DNA of 64,000 bases from Argyresthia goedartella (GCA_949825045.1 OX463815.1:34215356-34279355), one strand, 5' to 3'; positions 52,357 through 62,827 are shown, counted from the stretch's first letter. Numbers and translations: made by a program. Notes: generated by a model from the sequence alone, not told the origin.

Positions 52357-53165
52357 GATACCCCTTCATTAGCCCACATTGAGCCAGCGTGGTGGAGTAT
52401 GGCTCAAACTTACTTATCCGAGTAAAGGCCCTTGCCTCTCGGTGGGTACATTAATGGCTGCATTTATTTATTTAATACTTTTATTGCCTCCACGACATCC
52501 CTTGTTCTTAAAGGCATCTGGTGAATGCAGACTCTAGAAGGCGGTTTCAGAAAGAAACTTCAGCCAAACATTCTTGTCGCGCAACTTTCAATGAGATAAT
52601 ATTGTTAAAAGCATCACAACTTTGGCAATGCTAAAGTTTATCTTTGCATGTGGTTAGCCATTAGCTTCGCTTTGAGGCCTAGATATCCCCGACTAGCAGT
52701 GGTTTATGTAAGTAGAAACACTTTTAGGCCTGATATTTTAAATAAGAAAATTCGAGGTTTAGATGTCATAGCTATTTAAACTTGTTAGGGAAAAGTTTTG
52801 ATGTTATCACGATGTTCCTATTCATGGTCGAGTATATTTCTGGGTAGGCTTAATTTTGATCGACTTATTTATTCAAGATTTTCCAGGCTTTAGATGTTAA
52901 TCTAAGCTAAATTAAAAACAAATTTATCAATCCAAGCCACAAACTCCACGAAGCAAAGTCTTAACCCTTCGCCACCAAGACGGTAAGAAGTCTTAATCAC
53001 CGCTGCACTTCTTCTTCCACAAGATTAATGGTGTTTTGATAAATTGCCGTCGTCGCCGGGTTAATGGGGCGAGTGAGATAGAGATGCAGCCTGATTATTT
53101 GGTGTATTCAGTGAGTTACACGGATCGTTTGTATTTCTCCGGCTACAAAAAGCATTAAAAATAGG
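52357..53165. other. No recognisable gene
   Basis: 52365-52450 (TTAGCCCACATTGAGCCAGC, GTAAAGGCCCTTGCCTC) resembles 43690-43760 in reverse, a dispersed repeat. The remainder shows no gene. Confidence 0.45.
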
Positions 53166-53510
53166 CAACAAATATAATGATCGTCAAAATATTTTTTCCT
53201 ACACAAAATAGATAAATGAACACCAAAAGTTGCAAAAAATATCAGGGCAAAACACTGCGATAGCTTAGGTGAAGGGTAAAGGGGTGAGCGAAGCGAAGCC
53301 CCCTTTATCCTTCGTGTTAGATTGAACATTTAAGAACAACAAAAAATACCTAAAACATAAACTTAAGTACACAAAACATAAAAGAAGTTTGGTGATCATT
53401 TATCCAAACACAATTTGGTGGACATTTATCCATTCTGGCAGTCATTTCGAATTTATTGGTAGTAAAATAGGTGCGTTTTTTGGTAATCGTTTAAACATAA
53501 GCCTTAATAG
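53166..53510 (+). mobile_element. MITE family A, copy 5
   Basis: AACAAATATAATGATCGTCA, core CAAAACACTGCGATAGCTTA, GGTGAGCGAAGCGAAGCCCC, GTGTTAGATTGAACATTTAA, TTTGGTGATCATTTATCC, TTATTGGTAGTAAAATAGGT. The most complete copy on the right side. Confidence 0.8.
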
Positions 53511-53515
53511 TTATT

Positions 53516-53664
53516 TGTGTCACAAGGGAGCAAAATGATGTATTTACGGCGAGGGCGGTACATTGAATCCAGAGTGAAGGGATTCGAAGTTAGAATCCTG
53601 AGCGTAACAAAGGATTCAAGCGTTAACGCCCATGACGAAAATAATTTTGCTCCTGAGTGACACA
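53516..53664. mobile_element. Small MITE (TGTGTCAC..GGAGCAAAAT TIRs)
   Basis: Left TGTGTCACAAGGGAGCAAAA and right TTTTGCTCCTGAGTGACACA are inverted repeats. 149 bp, non-coding, directly after a family A MITE. Confidence 0.65.
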
Positions 53665-54452
53665 TACAACTTTTCACACCGACTATGAGGAAAATTTTAA
53701 TTAAATGCTCTAAAGAAATAAATAACTATACTTTGAATTATACTTTCACCACTTTTACAGTTTTTAGTAATCGAACAAACAACGTAAACAATTTTTTTTT
53801 TATAATGGTGGATTGTAAAGGATTAGGGAAAGGTCACAGATAAAATATTCCTGTCTACTTTTACTAATGTGTAAAAATAATCGAATCGAATATTACAATG
53901 GTTTCGGATATCAATATTCATTATATCACAATAACAGTCATCGATAGTTTTGATTTCAGTAAAACATATAATTTATTGTGACATTTTTTTTAAATATTAC
54001 GAAACATTCATAAATTTTCATATAACGTTGTTAAAGTTAAAACTTGAAACATGTTCGTTTTTAATCGACTACGATGAAATTACAATCGATTATTTTATTA
54101 AGATCTGTGTTCAATAAGGTATTTTCTGAGCACTGCTTCCGCAAAATCCAACAGATGGCGCTGGGTAAATCACTTTTTTTTTCTCGCATAGACTCAGATT
54201 GCCAGTGTGCAGACCTGAGGTACAGACCACAGAGCAATATGGTACTTTATGGTCAGATTTTAATCTGTGAATTGAATGGGGAATACCGTGGGCTTTTTTT
54301 CGTATTTTTTTCCGAGTGATCTCTTTGGGAACGAAAGACGTCGTCGTTCAAGTTTTTATTCAAATTGGAAGATTGGACTCAAATTTTACGCTTAAATTAA
54401 ATAACTGTTCTGGCTGGACACCTTCTGGTCAGTGGACACCGACAAAAAGAAG
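53665..54452. other. AT-rich DNA upstream of the THAP exon
   Basis: No convincing frame apart from 54074-54319, which shows no domain. May hold the promoter of the THAP candidate, but no clear core element was seen. Confidence 0.35.
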
Positions 54453-54641
54453 ATGGGTCGTGTTTGTGTTGTGCTTGGATGCAAGAATAATGGGTGTCAT
54501 AGCTTTCCAAAACAAGAACCTCAAAGATCTCTTTGGATAAAAGCAGTGAAACTAAGGAAGAAATTTCAAAACAGACATTGCATCAAATATGCCCATTACA
54601 TTTCAAAAACTCCGATTACATGGATCCATACTACCAGCCCC
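54453..54641 (+). CDS. Candidate THAP zinc-finger exon 1
   Basis: ATG in good context (GAAGATGG) starts MGRVCVVLGCKNNGCHSFPK, then QRSLWIKAVKL, and later C49-x4-H. This is the THAP (C2CH) DNA-binding pattern: C5 and C10 as the first zinc pair, then the HSFPK and WIxAV blocks. The last pair has two residues more than the usual CxxH, so it may be degenerate. GTAAGT at 54642 is a good splice donor. THAP proteins are sequence-specific DNA binders; in insects they occur in host factors and P-element-type transposases. No transposase domain is visible nearby, so which of the two it is remains open. Confidence 0.55.
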
Positions 54642-54873
54642 GTAAGTTTGTGGACTTTTTATGGCATAAAGTACTCTAGATCTACATCATCTATATATAG
54701 ATAGCTAGATCATCATCATAGAAGCTACAAAAAATAACATACCTCTGGCTCTGATGTAGTTGTGCTCTCTGGCTGACGGCTGACGTGTTCGCTCGCATAA
54801 ATAAAATATACATAAAATATGCAATGCAACAATAAACACCTCCCAGAAAAATAATGTCTTATTGTTTTTCCAG

Positions 54874-55021
54874 ATTATAAAAACACATTGAAAAAACATG
54901 CAGTACCTTCATATTTTCCTTGGAATCCAGCTCCACATACACAAGAGATATTATTTGTGTCAGAGGAACCTACCAGCCGGAGCTTAGGATCTGATAAGAA
55001 AAATTCGGCTTGGGTCTAGAA
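54874..55021 (+). CDS. Candidate THAP exon 2
   Basis: Preceded by the acceptor-like TTATTGTTTTTCCAG (54859-54873). Read from the third base, the frame runs open to a TAG at 55019-55021 and contains TLKKHAVPSYFPWNPAP. LKxxAVPSxF is the block that normally closes a THAP domain. The phase does not match the GTAAGT donor of exon 1 (phase 0 against 1), so a different donor, a missing small exon, or decay must be assumed. There is no overlap with known repeats of this window. Confidence 0.45.
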
Positions 55022-55189
55022 TCGTTTCGCAGGAGAAGGGGAGTAAAAGGGATTAAATCTGGTAGAGGCTGGCTCCCTGATTATAACAATTCCACTCTTA
55101 TTACAAGGTAACGCATTTTTATCGAGTTTAAATAAAAATTGTTTCTAACATCAAATCAGATTAAAAGCGATAACGAAATGTACAAATGG

Positions 55190-55372
55190 GCATTCAGGGC
55201 AAAATACTGCGGTAGCTTATGTGAAGGGTAAAGGGTGTGAGCGAAGCGAAGCCCCCTTATCCTTCGTATTAGGTTGAACATGTAAGAACAACAAAAATAC
55301 TTAAAACAAAAAAGTGTTTTTGCTGATCCTTTTTTGCTGTGAAAATCAGTATTTTTGATGTGCGATTAAATA
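55190..55372 (+). mobile_element. MITE family B, left-truncated copy 4
   Basis: Begins in the core (GGCAAAATACTGCGGTAGCT) without a left TIR and ends AATCAGTATTTTTGATGTGC GATTAAATA. Confidence 0.7.
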
Positions 55373-55604
55373 CTTGCCTTTTTATGAGCACTAGTAGCCG
55401 GAGCTAAGGCGATTGAAATAATAATGCGAAATAGGTCACTTTCGTAGCGAAGTTATGTAAACATAACCTCAAAAATTGTAACCTCGAAAATGAGGTTACA
55501 AAAAGTTAATTTTCTCAAGAACGGTGCATTACCTTGTAATGGGAGTAGCGTCAGGGGAATCACTCAGTCAAGTCACCGAGAAAACAATAAAGTTAATAGA
55601 CCAT

Positions 55605-56720
55605 ATCATTTGCCAGAGTCATCGAACTGCTGACGGCCGACGGATCGGGTGTTAAAATTGGCGTTCCACAAGGTTCCATATTAGGCCCTTTCTTATTCCT
55701 GGTATACATTAATGATCTGCCTTTCATGGTGGAGAAATTAACTGATATAGTGTTATTTGCTGATGATACTTCAATGGTCTCCAAAATTGAAAGACAAAAA
55801 GGAGAATTTGATGATGTTAATGGTGTATTGTCTTTAACCTTGAATTGGTTCACATCACAGTTAATAATTTATTGTTAAACGCTGGTAAAACCAAGTGTAT
55901 CAAATTCTCACTTCCAAATGTCAGGCAAGTTTAGATCAGTTTAGTGTTAGACAACAGCACGTTAGAATTAGTAAATGATACGAAGTTTCTTGGAATAACC
56001 ATTGATAGCAAATTGCAGTGGGGACCCCACATAAATAAATTGGCTGGTAAATTAAGTTCTGCGGCTTACGCTGTTAGGAACATCACACAAAGCACGGATG
56101 TGGCTATATCTAGGCTAGTATATTTTAGTTACTTTCATAGTGTGATGTCCTATGGTATCTTGTTGTGGGGGAAAGCAGCGGATATTCAAACTATTTTTAT
56201 TTTACAGAAAAGAGCTATTCGAGCAATTTATAATTTGAAACGAACAGACTCCTTAAGAGAGCTTTTTAAAGAAATTGACATACTAACAGTAGCTAGTCAA
56301 TTTATTTTCGAAAATATAATGTATGTACGCAAGAACCTTTCAACATTTTCCAAACTTAGCGATAGCTGTAATGTTAACCTAAGAAATAATCACAGACTAT
56401 GTGCGCTCCGTTTTAGACTCGCGAAGTTTAGCAATTCTTTCAAGGGTCAGTGCATTCTCTACTACAATAAGATACCTCTGGAGATTTTGAAATTGCCATT
56501 TGAGCAATTTAAAAAGCATGTTAAAGCTACTTTGTCGAAAAAGGGATATTACAATGTTCAAGATTACTTAAATTACAGGACTGTATTTAATCTGGCTCAA
56601 CACAGACCTTGCTGTTAATAATATTGTAATTATTTATTCCTGCTTATTAATCATAACAATAAAAAATTTCATATTTGTATTAGTTAAGCACAACCTATTT
56701 TTAAAAGAGATCTAAAAATC
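55605..56720 (+). pseudogene. LINE RT fragment (same group as 40369-42100), frameshifted
   Basis: Starts inside the RT: GVKIGVPQGSILGPFLFLVY, VLFADDTSMV, then a frameshift near 55855-55945. From 55944 the frame is open for 224 codons: FLGITIDSKLQWGPH, YGILLWG, ILQKRAIRAIYNLK, ELFKEIDILTVASQFIFE, SNSFKGQCILYYNKIP. It ends at 56618 with a 3' UTR to about 56720. The last part recurs at 57970-58255. The minus-strand frame 55593-55853 is a shadow. Non-functional. Confidence 0.85.
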
Positions 56721-56762
56721 AATCTGTGGGAGTTTCTACGCCCTTTTTCTCCCACCCCAACG

Positions 56763-56781
56763 CCCCCGCCGCGGCGGGGGC
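56763..56781. repeat. GC palindrome
   Basis: CCCCCGCCGCGGCGGGGG is a perfect GC-only palindrome next to the LINE end and the MITE at 56808. Confidence 0.8.
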
Positions 56782-56807
56782 TTCATTCTCTTTTCTGTCT
56801 GTGTAGT

Positions 56808-56928
56808 GTGGACCGTATAATATAACCCGGCCGAGTAAAATGTCACCTCGCTGACATGCAAATAGCGCCGTAATGACGACACCTTTACTCGTCGGGGTTA
56901 TATATCAAAATGAAAATGTACGGTCCAC
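56808..56928. mobile_element. Small foldback MITE (GTGGACCGTA TIR)
   Basis: GTGGACCGTATAATATAACC at left. GGGGTTATATATC and TACGGTCCAC at right pair with it, as do CGAGTAAA/TTTACTCG inside. 121 bp. Confidence 0.7.
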
Positions 56929-57526
56929 GTGGCACTGACCTCGAAAAGTAACGTACACAGCGCCATCTATCGGTATTTTCTGAGAAAAAACCTCATTGGC
57001 ACATTGCGTAAATGCTACATGCCAATGAATAAATTAAAAAAGTAGCTTGAACAGAAAAGTAGCATTTTGCTCCCTCTCGTCGTGGAGCAAAACTTACTTT
57101 TCCGAATGAAAGGTGTGAAAAAATATGAAAAGGCCCCGCCAGGTTTTTTAGCCTCTGAATGCCGCTTGAAGAGCTGCACATGGGAACAAGAGAGATGCTT
57201 ACATGGCCGAAAGAGAGAGTTTAGAGCTCGCCCCCGGGCCAAGAAACCTGGCGGTGCCTGTACTACACGGTAAAGTAAACTAGAGAGCTTCAATGATGAC
57301 TTCATTATGGTGTGCTCTAAGGTTATTGCATTCCAGCGAGGTGTCTAGTTCACTCCTCCGGGTAGTAGAGAAAAACTACGGTAACATGGCAGGCGCCAAT
57401 AGCTCTTTGTATTGTCATTCGCGCCATGTTATTGTTGAATATCTCTACAGACGAGCCATTCTTGGGAGTAGCATTTGGCATTTGTCGACAGTAGGGACAA
57501 AGCTATGCTATCGGTCTAAGGAAGCA
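56929..57526. other. No supported gene
   Basis: Overlapping frames on both strands (57015-57305 minus, 57067-57273 plus) show no domain. AGGCCCCGCCAGGTTTTTTA (57130-57149) and AAGAAACCTGGCGGTGCCTG (57241-57260) are an inverted pair, so 57130-57262 may be another foldback repeat. Confidence 0.4.
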
Positions 57527-57741
57527 TATATAAACATTAACATTTATGTACAGGCACATACATTGTTTCTGAACTCACACTAAGATACCCTGTGACGTGG
57601 GAACAGAAACAGCGACATCACACACATACAAACATCCAAGACCTTGGGATTCTTATTGCTCTTTTTTATCCCCAGCCGGGGAGCGAACCCGGGACCTTTC
57701 GCATGGTAGGCAGAGCCACAACCGCGGCGCCATGGAGCCAC
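57527..57741 (-). mobile_element. SINE (GACCTCTGTGGCG family), near complete, reverse
   Basis: CAGGCACATACATTGTTTCT, GGGAACAGAAACAGCGACAT, AAACATCCAAGACCTTGGGA, CCCAGCCGGGGAGCGAACCC, CGCATGGTAGGCAGAGCCAC, AACCGCGGCGCCATGGAGCC. A and B boxes present in reverse. Confidence 0.8.
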
Positions 57742-57774
57742 ACTTCTAAGAATGGCTCTACTCTAGTTAATGAG

Positions 57775-57910
57775 TAGGTGACGAGAATATCCTTCGTATC
57801 TTCACAAGAGTTGGGATGGGCTAGCCCCCTGTAACGCAAAATTGTATTGAAACTGGCTACACGAGGGCGAAACGGTGCCCCTGCCATCCCCTTTGGAAAA
57901 GGCATGACGC
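57775..57910 (+). repeat. SINE body fragment (CGTCACGCCTTTTCC family)
   Basis: GATGGGCTAGCCCCCTGTAA, CGCAAAATTGTATTGAAACT and GGAAAAGGCATGACGC match 44345-44470 in the opposite orientation. Confidence 0.6.
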
Positions 57911-57969
57911 TAAGTCATTAACTGATCTCCGACAAACTCATCTTCGACATAATTTTAATCTCATTTTCT

Positions 57970-58255
57970 TTCAAGGGTCAGCGCATTCTCTACTACAACA
58001 AGATACCTCTGGAGATTTTGAAATTGCCATTTGAGCAATTTAAAAAGCATGTTAAAGCGACTTTGTCGAAAAAGGGATATTGCAACGTTCAAGATTACTT
58101 AAATGATGGACTGTATGGGGTTAATCTAGCTCAACACAGTCCCTGCTGTTAATAATTTTGTTATTATTGATTCCTGCTTTTGAATTATATTAATTGATAT
58201 TGTCATATCTGTATTAGTTAAGCACAACCAATTTTTACTAAAGATCTAAATATTA
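57970..58255 (+). mobile_element. Second copy of the LINE 3' end, cut by mariner
   Basis: TCTTTCAAGGGTCAGCGCAT to AGTTAAGCACAACCAATTTT repeats 56436-56715 with about 5% differences plus small indels. The end is abutted by the mariner at 58256. The coding part corresponds to the last 60 codons of the RT ORF. Confidence 0.85.
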
Positions 58256-59541
58256 GGTCCTTACATATGAAATTGGCGTTCTGCATGGGAGGAACATGAA
58301 GTCGTTTTTTTTTAAATATAATATATTTATTTAATCAAAGTATGTATCATTTCTATCTATACACTTTTGCCATCTCATAGGTAGTTCTTCGATCCCTTTA
58401 CTAAAAAGAACATTCGGACGGGAATCAATAAAATATTTGAAGGCGGTTTGGACTGCCCCATCGGAGTTGAATTTTTTCCCTTTCAAGAAGCTGTCCAAAT
58501 TTCGAAAAAAATGGTGATCTTTTGGAGCAAGGTCCGGAGAGTACGGTGGATGTCTTAGGCATTCCAATAGAAGCTCCTCTAATATGGTAGCCGTCTGTTG
58601 TGCAGTGTGTGGTCTAGCGTTATCATGAAGCAGCAGTGGCCTAGAGCGATTGACCAGCCTCGGTTGTTTAGCAGCTAGCTTTTCCATCATGATTTGCAGT
58701 TGCTGACAGAAGACATCTGCCGTAATCGTCTGGCCAGATTTAAGAAAGCTGTAGTGAACGACACCAGCACTAGTCCACCAAACGCTCACAAATAACTTTT
58801 TTGGAGTCAATTTTCGCTTGGGGCATGGTTTGGCTGGTTCGGCAGGGTTCAGCCATTGCGATGAGCGCTTTCTATTATCGCACGGGATCCACTTTTTATC
58901 ACAGGTAATGATTCGATTTAAAATCCTTTCATTATTGTGCCGGGTGAGTAATGCAACGCAGCAGTCAACGCGCGTGTTGATTTGCTTCACTCAGTTCGTG
59001 AGGTACCCACCTTTCAAGCTTTTTCAACTTCCCAATTTGCTTCAAGTGGATTAAAACAGTTTTATCACTAACACCGCAGCCTGCAGCTAACTCGGACGTG
59101 GTTTGCGATGGATCCGCTTCCACAATAGCCTTCAATTCTTCATTATCAACTTTGGTCTCCGGCCGTCCACGGGGCTTGTTCTGCAGGTCGAAATTTCCAG
59201 AACGAAAACGTTGGAACCAAATAAGCACTGTGTTTTCTATTGCGGCACCGTCGCCATACAAATCATTAATCATTCGAGCCGTTTCTGCAGCACTGGTGCC
59301 ACGGTAGAACTCATACTCGTAAATAACGCGATATTTCAAGTTTTCCATTTTGTAAGCTGAGTGACGCAAGAAAAAAAAAACAATTGAGGAAAAAACAAAT
59401 AAATTATGAATTATATTTTAGAAACACAAATACATGAGTAAGTAGCTGTATAAATTTGAATTTGGAATTCTTAACCATAGAGGAGATATTTGAGATCAAA
59501 GTGGCCAGTACGGCGAAACGCCAATTTCATATGTAAGGACC
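58256..59541 (-). mobile_element. mariner transposon with perfect TIRs
   Basis: 1286 bp with 25-bp perfect inverted ends (58256-58280 and 59517-59541), beginning GGTCCTTACATATGAAATTG. Length, TIRs and the D34D transposase are those of Tc1/mariner, mariner branch. The left flank ends in TA as expected; the right flank reads AC, so the target duplication has mutated or the end rearranged. It inserted beside or into the LINE 3' end. Confidence 0.93.
58331..59369 (-). pseudogene. mariner transposase, one frameshift
   Basis: Cuts and pastes the element at TA sites. The N-terminal frame (59369-58965, 134 codons) has the two helix-turn-helix regions: RVIYEYEFYRGTSAAETA, VLIWFQRFRSGNFDLQNKPR (the WFxRFRxG..... 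RGRP linker), and ELAAGCGVSDKTVLIHLKQI. After WVPHELSE a one-base shift moves to the second frame (58990-58331, 219 residues). That frame has catalytic D31 (ITCDKKWI), D123 (LLHDNARPHTA) and D158 (YSPDLAPKDHHF), with 34 residues between the last two. CDK replaces the usual GDE around the first aspartate. All three acidic residues remain, so the frameshift is the main damage. Confidence 0.92.
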
Positions 59542-59684
59542 ACAGACTTGAATAGTAGGGACAGGGCACGGAGCGCTTGAAAGTGTCGCTACAAAAACAG
59601 TACAAAATCGGGAAAATTGGACTGTTTGCAATCAGTCGCGCTTGGACGGTGACAGCCGATTGACACATCGGCAGCAAAAACAAA

Positions 59685-59758
59685 AATGGTGACCTGCGAC
59701 GTAAAAAGGTGTAAATCATACCCAAATCGCAAAACACAAAAACAGGGAGTGTCGTATC
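59685..59758 (+). CDS. Candidate THAP exon 1 (second locus)
   Basis: AAAAATGGTGACC starts MVTCDVKRCKSYPN and runs to KQGVSYHK, followed at once by GTAAATATT, a plausible donor (CACAA/GTAAAT, exact cut uncertain by a base or two). MVxCxVxxCxS...GVSYHxFP is the opening of a typical THAP domain, and insect THAP genes often have an intron near the HxFP block. No second exon was recognised downstream, up to 61000. Host gene, transposase exon or relic cannot be told apart. Confidence 0.45.
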
Positions 59759-61001
59759 ACAAGTAAATATTATATTTTCAATTACTATTGGCTTTAAATT
59801 GATTATCTATAAAATATTGTTCTCGAAAAAATCCTCAAACGAAAATCAACCATTCGACTGACGTAACTTTGTAGCGACGCGCGACGCACAGTGAAACTGC
59901 CCGCTTCCTATATTTGAAAAACGATCCGATTTGGTTATTTTTCTATTCGTAATGTCAAGATTACTATTCGTAATGTCATTAGATTACTATTCGTAATGTC
60001 ATTTGGTTACCCCCCCCCCCCCCCAACTAATTCATAACTTTTTCTATGATTAGGTAGTTTATTACTTATAAATTAAAATCAAGATCTTAAATTCCAAGTC
60101 ACGCTACTAACTTAAGAAATAAAAATTTAAGAAAATGAATTTAAGAAAAAAAATCTAAAGAAATAAAAAAATCAAAAAATTGATACTATGGAACCCCGAT
60201 AGCTCTTAATTTCGATAACGCTTTGTTTTCGGAACTATTTTGTAACGGGAAAAGTTAACCAAAACCGAATACAGCTTCGTTACAAATAGAAATACGTTGA
60301 TATGTTAAACTATCGCACCTACCATTGCTAAAAAATACTCATTGTAGAATGTGCACAATACATTTGGCATTTCCGATAAATTCCTCTCATATTATATCGA
60401 ATTTTATCACACTGCTACGATCCGGAAACCCGCGACGAATACATTTTCGATGTTCACATTCCGTCGACGCAACGAGAATTTTTCCGAGAAATCGGCACCC
60501 ATGTGCGAAGTTACAACTTAAGGGAATCATAATTTCATAATTTCTTAAACAACATATAGAAATGGTAATAAACTAATAACATATATATAGTGTACACGGG
60601 CCAGCTTCTCTTTAACAAGATATCTCTTCCAGCAAACCACTTAAGGATGATATGGGTTGATTGTGGAGCAGTGGTAGACCTGTGCACAATATCTTACTCT
60701 TTATTTATTTATAGTATTTATTTTATATGCGGTGTTAATGTCCTTACATATGTAGTATATTCAGTAGTTCAGTAAAAACACTTATTTACATTATTTACTT
60801 GTATTTCTGTACAAAGGTCTATCTGTCACAGCTATCAAATTAATCCTTTCATCTTGAATTTGCTGGAAGAAATCTCTTGTTAGAAATAAGCTTGCCTTTA
60901 TCTTTTCTATAAGCTTGCTATGTCAATTTTCATGTACAATAAAATATACGAAAATATAATTTACCTAATACTTATATAGTCGTCATACAATACATGCTAA
61001 A
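59759..61001. other. Simple repeats and LINE UTR pieces
   Basis: 59943-60008 has three imperfect copies of CTATTCGTAATGTCA(TT)AGATTA, about 22 bp each, ending in a C16 run at 60009-60024. 60600-60640 and 60865-60905 match the LINE 3' UTR stem (TCTCTTCCAGCAAACCA reverse; GCTGGAAGAAATCTCTTG forward) and face each other. No gene. Confidence 0.5.
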
Positions 61002-61264
61002 TACAAGGTGACATATAATTAGCTGACCATATCTTGGCGAATGATAGCCACTAAAGAATAAAGAACTTTCCCCAAGAAACATATGGTCGCAAATGAAAAA
61101 AAAAATGTCCCTCAGTTCATTGACCCGATAAGGTGATTACAAGTTACTATGGGGGACCCAAATTTTTTTTTCATTTGTGACTATGTTTCTTGGGGAAACT
61201 TGTACATAATGACGGGTACAATCGTTTCCTAAAATATGGTCAGCTAATTAAATGTCACCTTGTA
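61002..61264. mobile_element. Foldback MITE (TACAAGGTGACAT family), best copy
   Basis: TACAAGGTGACATATAATTA at left and TTAAATGTCACCTTGTA at right. The arms are long: AGCTGACCATATCTTGG/CTAAAATATGGTCAGCT, CCCCAAGAAACATATGGTCG against ACTATGTTTCTTGGGGAA. 263 bp. Confidence 0.8.
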
Positions 61265-61582
61265 TAGATAAAACATTATCTGTAAATCTATTTTCCTTTA
61301 TCGGATTACGGGGGACATTTTTGCACCAACGATTAGTTTTCCTTAACGTGGTAGGCGGTTAGCCGATCACCGGTGAAATTACATAAACATAAATATAAAC
61401 ATTTATATACAGGCACATATATTGCTTCTGGGCCCACACATATCCTGAATTAAAATTGGGCCACGTATTTTCTCATACGAGGTGTTAAAGGTACAGTTGC
61501 ACCCAAGTATAGCCAGTAATTCAATATTCCATTTTGCGTAGCTGGGGGCTAGCCCATTGCCGCTTCGGAGATATGAAGTATC

Positions 61583-62290
61583 TACAGGGTGTCCAACGGC
61601 TATGCCACATGTAGGGAAAGTACCCTAAATAATGTAAATAGAGCATTCCCGGGTTCGAATCCCGGTAAGGGCAAATATTTGGGTGATGAATATTTTTTTC
61701 TTAGTCTTGGATGTTTTCTATGTATTTAAGTATTTATCTCTATTAAATATATCTTAGTACTAGTACCTAGTACCCATAACACAAACTTTGTTGAGCTTAG
61801 TATGATCCTTATTCGATTTGTGTAAGATTGTCCTCTAATATTTATATATATATAAATATTTTATTGAAGGAATACTTTTAAATAATAATAATTGAACAGC
61901 ATTCAACGTTAATCGGTATAATAAAATAACAAGGGTTATTTATTTCCACATTTGGCGGGTTCGATTCCCGGTTAATATAGCAACATTTTTAAACTTTGAA
62001 TGTTATTAAAATACATTAAAAGAGTCTTATTTCAGTAAAATGCTCTATGTATGGAAATAAGACAATTTTTTAATAATTTGAACCTCATTCAAATGGTATC
62101 GTAATAATACAGGGTTATTGTTTCCAAATTTGGCAGATTCGTTCCCCTTTATAATATAGGGGATTAAAAAAAACATCGAAGGCAGTTAAAATTGTTTTCA
62201 AAACAAATAAAGTATTATATCAGAAAAAAACTTTATCTACAATATTAAGATACTCTTCCGTCATGTGGCATAGCCATGGGATACCCTGTA
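61583..62290. mobile_element. TIR element hosting a SINE
   Basis: 29-bp inverted ends with three mismatches: TACAGGGTGTCCAACGGCTA.. at 61583 and ..ATGGGATACCCTGTA ending 62290. Within it lie the SINE copy at 61628-61850 and a direct repeat of about 60 bp (61918-61980 and 62100-62160, each with a TTTGGCGGGTTCG-like box). No transposase. Confidence 0.6.
61628..61850 (+). mobile_element. tRNA-derived SINE (sister of 1689-2186), head truncated
   Basis: Starts at the B-box CGGGTTCGAATCCCGGTAAG, then AAATATTTGGGTGATGAATA, GGATGTTTTCTATGTATTTA, TTGTTGAGCTTAGTATGATC, GTGTAAGATTGTCCTCTAAT. It shows the undisturbed body that is split at 1899-2127. Confidence 0.75.
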
Positions 62291-62827
62291 TAAAAGTTGA
62301 CAGAAATAGAGATAAAGATATTTATCATATTCATTTGAATCGTAATGTTAATTGAAATAGAGATTATTAAGGAAAAATATTTATGAAAGGTGGCTATTTC
62401 CTATCTCAATGAAGACTATCCACTAATTGCGGCACTAATCGACCAAAACACGGAATCCACGAAAATCCTTCGCCCATTCGGCGAAATCCTCGGGAGTGAA
62501 ATGTCTGGAAATAAATAAAAACCTCTCCTCTATCATTAAGCGCTATCGTTATACAAGCGGTGAAATTAAAAACCATAATTTATTTTTATTGCCGGTTTCC
62601 GCTCCGCCCGAAAAAAATAGAAATGGCTTTTTTTCTGTAGGAGCCCTCTTTGATCTGAATTTAATTGGTGAAGAAGGGAAAGTTTACGCGAAATTTCGGA
62701 CTGTGAAATTCGGTTAATGACGAGGAATTAATTCCGCCCAGCAGGAGTTGGCTTGGCACAAGGGGTAAGCTGTTCGACCACAAGTTAATCAACAGACCCT
62801 AGTAGCCTGAACTGAGGTTTGAGTGTT
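62291..62827. other. No supported gene
   Basis: A 73-codon plus frame (62496-62717) has no recognisable domain. Confidence 0.35.
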
